Program-made: the position numbers and the translations under genes
The notes under the pieces: generated by a model
Databases searched by the model: none
Seen by the model: only the letters and a program-made list of their open reading frames with translations
Told to the model about the DNA's origin: nothing
Source: Streptomyces sp. NBC_00078
GTDB lineage: Bacteria > Actinomycetota > Actinomycetes > Streptomycetales > Streptomycetaceae
Direction: 5' to 3'
Length of the DNA stretch: 64,000 bases
Assembly: GCF_026343335.1 (NCBI RefSeq)
Contig: NZ_JAPELX010000001.1
Location: forward strand, 3,720,001 to 3,784,000
Part shown: positions 60,117 through 64,000 of the stretch, one piece after another
Position numbering within the stretch: position 1 is the stretch's first letter
How the letters are laid out: each line of letters begins with the position of its first letter

Positions 60117-62354
60117 TCAGGCCCGCACCAGCTCCCGGTCCTCGTCCGGGTCCGTTTCCCTGGAACCGCCGTCGCCCGGGGACTTCAGCCCCTCGCCCTC
60201 GATGTCCACGTTGGGCACGGCCCGGTCCAGCCACTTCGGCAGCCACCAGGCCTTCTTGCCGAGCAGCGCCAGCACCGCCGGGACGATCGCCATCCGGACG
60301 ACGAACGCGTCGAAGAAGACCGCGATCGCGAGTCCGAAGCCGATCATCTTGATCATGGACTCGCCGGAGGTGATGAAGCCGCCGAAGACGGCGATCATGA
60401 TGGCCGCGGCAGCGGCCACGACCCGCGCGCTGTGCCGGAAGCCGGTCACGATGGCCTGGGCCGGCGACTCACCGTGGACGTACGCCTCCCGCATGCGGGT
60501 CACCAGGAACACCTCGTAGTCCATCGCGAGACCGAAGACCACGCCCACCATGAAGATCGGCATCATCGACATGATCGGGCCGGTCTGCTCGACGCCGATC
60601 AGTCCGCCGAGCCAGCCCCACTGGAAGACCGCGACCACGGCACCGAGCGCGGCGAGCACGCTGAGCAGGAAGCCGAGGGCGGCCTTCAGCGGGACCAGGA
60701 CGGAGCGGAAGACCGCGATCAGGAGGAGGAAGGCGAGGCCCACCACCAGGCCCAGATACGGGGTCAACGCGTCGTTGAGCTTCTGGGAGAAGTCGATGTT
60801 CATCGCCGTGGTGCCGGTCACCAGCACCTTCGCGCCGGTGTCCGCCCTGATGTCTGCGCCCTTGTCACGGATGGCGTGCACCAGGTCCTCGGTCTGCACC
60901 GAGGACGGCTTGGACGAGGGGATCACGGTGATCGTCGCGGTGTCGCCGGCCTTGTTGAACAGCGCCGGGGTCACCGTCCCGACATCCTTCAGGCCCTTGA
61001 TCCGGTCGGTCACCGTGGTGGCCGCGGCCTTGGGGGCGTCGCTGCCCTTGGCGTCGACGACCATCATCAGCGGCCCGTTGAAGCCCGGGCCGAAGCCCTC
61101 CGAGAGCAGGTCGTAGGCCCGGCGCTGGGTCGTGGACGTCGGCTGCGAGCCGTCGTCGGGCAGGCCCAGCTCCAGTTGGGAGGCCGGGACGGCTATCGTC
61201 CCCAGGCCGACCACACCGAGCAGCAGCACGGCGGCCGGCCGGCGGATGACGAAGCTCGCCCAGCGGGCACCCAGGCCGGGCCTGGCCGGCTTCCCTGACG
61301 TGCCGTCGTTTCCGACGGCGCCGCGCTTCCCGCGCTTCTCGCCCGCCGCCCTGATCCGCTTGCCCGCATATCCGAGGAGCGCCGGGACCATGGTCAGCGC
61401 GATGAGGACGGCCACCACGACCGTGCCGGCCGCCGCGAGGCCCATCTTCGTCAGCATCGGGACGTTGACGACCGCGAGGCCGGCCAGGGCGATCACCACA
61501 GTGAGCCCCGCGAAGACCACCGCCGAGCCGGCCGTGCCGGTGGCCCGGCCGATGGCCTCCTCGCGGTCACGGCCCTCGGCGAGCTCGCTGCGGTAGCGGG
61601 AGACGATGAACAGCGCGTAGTCGATACCGACCGCGAGACCGATCATCAAGGCCAGCGTGGACGTGGTGTCACCGAGGTCGAGTGTCTTGGCGAGGGCGGT
61701 GATGGTGGAGACGCCGATACCGACGCCGATGACCGCGGTCAGCAGCGGCAGTCCGGCCGCGACCAGCGAGCCCAGGGTGATGACAAGGACGACCGCGGCG
61801 ATGGCGAGGCCGACGATCTCGCCGGCCGCACCCGGCCCGGCCCCGGCCTGCAGCGCGTCACCGCCGATCTCGACGGTCAGGCCGGCCTTCCGCGCATGCT
61901 TCCCGGCGTCCTCCAGGGCGTCCCGGGAGGTGTCCTTCAGTTCCATGCCGGAGACCTTGTACTTCACCGACGTATAGGCGACCGTGCCGTCCTTGCTGAC
62001 GGCGTGCGCCTGGTAGGGGTCGGTGACGGAGACGACCTCGGAGCCGTCTCCCAGCTCCTTCGCCGTCCTCTCGACGGTCGCCCTGCTGTCGGCGTCGGTC
62101 ATCTTCCCGCCGACGGGCGCCTTGAACACGATGCGCGCGGTCGCACCGTCGGCACTCATCCCCGGGAAGCGCTGTTCCAGCAGGTCGAAGGCCTTCTGGG
62201 CCTCGGTGCCGGGGATGGAGAAGGACGTCGAGCCCGCGGCGGGGGCGCCGGCCGCGCCGACTCCGGCGAGGGTCAGCAGCGCCACCCATATCAGGGCGAC
62301 GAAATGGCGTCGCCTGAAGGCGAGCCGGCCGAGTTTGTAGAGGAACGTGGCCAC
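60117..62354 (-). CDS. MMPL-family RND transporter
   Basis: The 745-residue exporter has 11-12 membrane helices in two halves, each starting with one helix and a large extracytoplasmic loop. Hallmarks are 'GLAVGIDYALFIVSRYRSEL' and 'MDYEVFLVTRMREAYVHG' (the Asp-Tyr pairs in helices 4 and 10 used for proton relay) and 'GRATGTAGSAVVFAGLTVVI'. Such proteins export lipids, siderophores or polyketides. It is controlled in all likelihood by the TetR gene 128 bp upstream. The C-terminal tail is short and acidic. Confidence 0.92.
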   Translation of the reverse strand: MATFLYKLGRLAFRRRHFVALIWVALLTLAGVGAAGAPAAGSTSFSIPGTEAQKAFDLLEQRFPGMSADGATARIVFKAPVGGKMTDADSRATVERTAKELGDGSEVVSVTDPYQAHAVSKDGTVAYTSVKYKVSGMELKDTSRDALEDAGKHARKAGLTVEIGGDALQAGAGPGAAGEIVGLAIAAVVLVITLGSLVAAGLPLLTAVIGVGIGVSTITALAKTLDLGDTTSTLALMIGLAVGIDYALFIVSRYRSELAEGRDREEAIGRATGTAGSAVVFAGLTVVIALAGLAVVNVPMLTKMGLAAAGTVVVAVLIALTMVPALLGYAGKRIRAAGEKRGKRGAVGNDGTSGKPARPGLGARWASFVIRRPAAVLLLGVVGLGTIAVPASQLELGLPDDGSQPTSTTQRRAYDLLSEGFGPGFNGPLMMVVDAKGSDAPKAAATTVTDRIKGLKDVGTVTPALFNKAGDTATITVIPSSKPSSVQTEDLVHAIRDKGADIRADTGAKVLVTGTTAMNIDFSQKLNDALTPYLGLVVGLAFLLLIAVFRSVLVPLKAALGFLLSVLAALGAVVAVFQWGWLGGLIGVEQTGPIMSMMPIFMVGVVFGLAMDYEVFLVTRMREAYVHGESPAQAIVTGFRHSARVVAAAAAIMIAVFGGFITSGESMIKMIGFGLAIAVFFDAFVVRMAIVPAVLALLGKKAWWLPKWLDRAVPNVDIEGEGLKSPGDGGSRETDPDEDRELVRA

Positions 62355-62482
62355 GTGGGCGTACTCCCGGTCAGGTCGTGGGTCAGTCAGAGCAGGGGTG
62401 GTCAGCCCGGCGGGGAGGCAGGGGTGACCGTCCCGACGACGTGAGCGGTGACGTCAGGTGGTGAGGTGGAGGCGGGGATCGA

Positions 62483-63088
62483 TCAGGTGGTGGGCACGCC
62501 GAGGGCGGGGAGGACCACGGCGTCGATGTACGAGAGGAGGAACTCCTGTGTCGGCGGCAGCTCGTCGAGCATGGTGCGGGCGGCGAACCCGCCGAGCATC
62601 ATGTGCATCATGTAGTCGATCGCCGGGTTGTCCGCACGGACCTCACCCCGGTCGACCGCCCGCTGCACGATTCGACGGAACTCCACCATCTCCGGCTCGA
62701 CGAGATGTTCCTTGAACGCCTTCAGGAGATCCGGGTTGCTGTGCACTGCCATGGCCAGACCCCGCATCAGCGCGGAGTTCTGCTCCATCTCGCAGTCGTC
62801 CGAACGCATCGTGAGGGCGTGCAGGTCGCCCTTGAGCGACCCGGTGTCGATGCCACCGAGCCCGATGCCGCCCGGCTTGGTGTGCCGCACCGCCTTGGCC
62901 ACCAGCTCGGCCTTGCCGCCCCACTGGCGGTAGAGGGTCGCCTTGCTGGACTTGGTGCGGGCGGCCACGGCGTCCATGGTGAGGGCGTCGTAGCCGACTT
63001 CCCTGAGCAGGTCGAGCACGGCCTCGTACAGCTCGGCCTCGCGCTCGGGCGTGATCCGACTGCGACGCGCTGTTGCGACCTCAGTCAT
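62483..63088 (-). CDS. TetR-family regulator of the MMPL exporter
   Basis: The 201-residue product has the TetR helix-turn-helix 'LTMDAVAARTKSSKATLYRQW' (read to the Trp, in two parts) and a C-terminal domain of the TetR_C_16/AcrR type ('FKEHLVEPEMVEFRRIVQRA'). It is encoded upstream of the MMPL gene in the same direction. The ATG at 63088 starts MTEVATARRSR; an open frame 15 codons longer lacks a ribosome site. The palindrome at 63158-63172 in its upstream region is the probable autoregulatory operator. Confidence 0.9.
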   Translation of the reverse strand: MTEVATARRSRITPEREAELYEAVLDLLREVGYDALTMDAVAARTKSSKATLYRQWGGKAELVAKAVRHTKPGGIGLGGIDTGSLKGDLHALTMRSDDCEMEQNSALMRGLAMAVHSNPDLLKAFKEHLVEPEMVEFRRIVQRAVDRGEVRADNPAIDYMMHMMLGGFAARTMLDELPPTQEFLLSYIDAVVLPALGVPTT

Positions 63089-63157
63089 GCCACTCACCTT
63101 CCGGCTCGGGGTGCGTCCTTCTCGTATGCCCACGAAGATACCCTGAATGCAAACGAA

Positions 63158-63172
63158 ACGAAACCGTTTCGT
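63158..63172. promoter_or_regulatory. Palindromic TetR-type operator
   Basis: ACGAAAC-c-GTTTCGT is a perfect inverted repeat with a one-base centre, preceded by an extra ACGAAAC direct repeat. It lies 70 bp upstream of the tetR start and 72 bp upstream of the divergent tricorn-like gene, so it could control both. ACGAAACGGTTTCGT-type sites are common for TetR proteins next to exporters. Confidence 0.65.
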
Positions 63173-63243
63173 ACGTGTGGTGGCTCACGTGTGTGAAGGA
63201 CCCATAAGTTGCTGGGCCCCATTCACCGGAAAAGCATGGGGAG

Positions 63244-64000
63244 GTGAGCTATCTGCGCCTGCCGCACCTGAGCGGCGACCACTTGTGCTTCGTGGCCGAG
63301 GACGACCTCTGGCTGGCCCCCCTCGACGGCCCGGGACGCGCCTGGCGCCTGACCGTCGACCGTACGAAGATCGGCCACCCCCGCTTCTCGCCGGACGGCA
63401 CCACGATCGCGTACACGAGCTGGCGGAGTCTGGTCCCCGAGATCCATGTGGTGCCGGTGGACGGCGGACCCGGCCGGCAGCTCACCTACTGGGGCTCGGC
63501 CGACACCCAGGTCTGCGGCTGGGACCCGGGCGGCACCATCCTCGCCGTCGCCTCCCACGGCGAGCCCTTCTCCTATTTCACCTGGGCCTACAAGGTGTCC
63601 CCCGACGGCGACGCCGGGCGCAAGCTGCCCTGGGGCCCGGTCTCCGACATCCAGGTCGCCGAGATCGACGGCGAGCGCAGGACCCTCCTCCTCACGGGCA
63701 CCCCGCCGCACGAGCCCGCCGCCTGGAAGCGCTACCGGGGCGGGGCGACGGGCCGGCTGTGGCTGCACGGCGAGCGGCTGCTGCCCGACCTCGAAGGCCA
63801 CCTCCACTCCCCCATGTTCGTCGGCGGCCGTATCGCCTTCCTGTCCGACCACGAGGGCGTCGGCAACCTCTACTCCTGCGCCCACGACGGCTCCGGCCTG
63901 CGCCGCCACACCGACCATGACGCGTTCTACGCCCGGCACGCCGCGAGCGACGGCACCCGGGTGGTGTACCAGTGCGCCGGCGATCTGTGGATCGTCGACG
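63244..64000 (+). CDS. Tricorn-like protease, N-terminal beta-propeller (3' cut by window)
   Basis: Only the first 252 residues are visible. They begin 'MSYLRLPHLSGDHLCFVAED', the standard start of bacterial tricorn core proteases, and then show propeller blades with 'HPRFSPDGTTIAYTSWR', 'EIHVVPVDGGPGRQLTYWG' and 'GRIAFLSDHEGVGNLYSC'. The full protein would be about 1,050-1,100 residues with a second propeller, a PDZ and an S41 serine-protease domain beyond the window. It would degrade oligopeptides downstream of the proteasome. The GTG start is embedded in its own GGGGAG site, so translation initiation is unusual; no better start is seen. Confidence 0.85.
   Translation, partial: MSYLRLPHLSGDHLCFVAEDDLWLAPLDGPGRAWRLTVDRTKIGHPRFSPDGTTIAYTSWRSLVPEIHVVPVDGGPGRQLTYWGSADTQVCGWDPGGTILAVASHGEPFSYFTWAYKVSPDGDAGRKLPWGPVSDIQVAEIDGERRTLLLTGTPPHEPAAWKRYRGGATGRLWLHGERLLPDLEGHLHSPMFVGGRIAFLSDHEGVGNLYSCAHDGSGLRRHTDHDAFYARHAASDGTRVVYQCAGDLWIVD

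Overview
The window is a high-GC chromosomal stretch from a Streptomyces-type actinomycete. The evidence is very strong GC bias at third codon positions, frequent GTG starts, ATGA/GTGA stop-start overlaps, an SsgA-like sporulation protein, an RpfB-type resuscitation factor, a LAETG sorting signal and a Pmt O-mannosyltransferase. The gene order (glmU-prs-rplY-pth-ppc, galT-galE-galK, ispE-ksgA-rpfB-tatD, rsmI/pmt, ssgE) matches, from memory, the S. coelicolor SCO3110-SCO3165 core region. Nothing looks like a large island or a biosynthetic cluster.

Layout. 1-8.5 kb: FtsX-type ABC exporter (minus strand), a DHA2 drug exporter, a DUF485/SSS symporter pair and a coiled-coil protein. 8.6-14.2 kb: a divergent four-gene cluster built from polymorphic-toxin modules. 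On the minus strand are a WHH-nuclease domain fused to a SUKH immunity domain and a giant Pro/Gly-rich protein with a deaminase-like and a SUKH-4 domain. On the plus strand are a YwqJ-like deaminase and a SUKH-3 protein. 14.2-16 kb: histidine kinase without a partner, a homing-endonuclease-like pseudogene remnant and tRNA-Gln. 16-24 kb: housekeeping genes (glmU, prs, rplY, pth, ppc) with a small orphan LAETG anchor ORF. 24-30 kb: desaturase/TetR operon with a palindromic operator, CsbD, VOC protein, the tam/tamR trans-aconitate pair, a LuxR-type regulator and a GNAT protein.

29.5-35 kb: galactose operon galTEK (minus) divergent from a sodium-sugar symporter. 35-40 kb: a response regulator lacking its phosphoacceptor Asp and two paralogous Pro/Gln-rich, single-TM, beta-propeller proteins. 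40-49.8 kb: ABC-F, ispE, ksgA, rpfB, tatD, a zinc-ribbon protein, rsmI and pmt. 49.8-50.7 kb: an AT-rich promoter followed by two overlapping small genes (DUF6232-like membrane protein and a 104-aa protein). They carry near-identical 17-residue G/N/Q motifs, at the C-terminus of one product and the N-terminus of the other, which resembles a bacterial amyloid-signalling pair. 50.8-54.3 kb: tandem MecA_N-type penicillin-binding proteins. 54.3-58.4 kb: ssgE, then an ECF nickel/cobalt transporter (CbiMN-CbiQ-CbiO) with a Nur-like box and an apparently leaderless start, running into ohrR and ohr. 58.5-64 kb: serine hydrolase, dsRBD-fold protein, MMPL transporter with a TetR regulator, and the start of a tricorn-like protease cut by the window edge.

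The two best candidates for an under-described system are the toxin/immunity-fusion cluster at 8.7-14.1 kb and the shared-motif gene pair at 49.87-50.68 kb. All functional calls come from reading the sequence; no database search was run.
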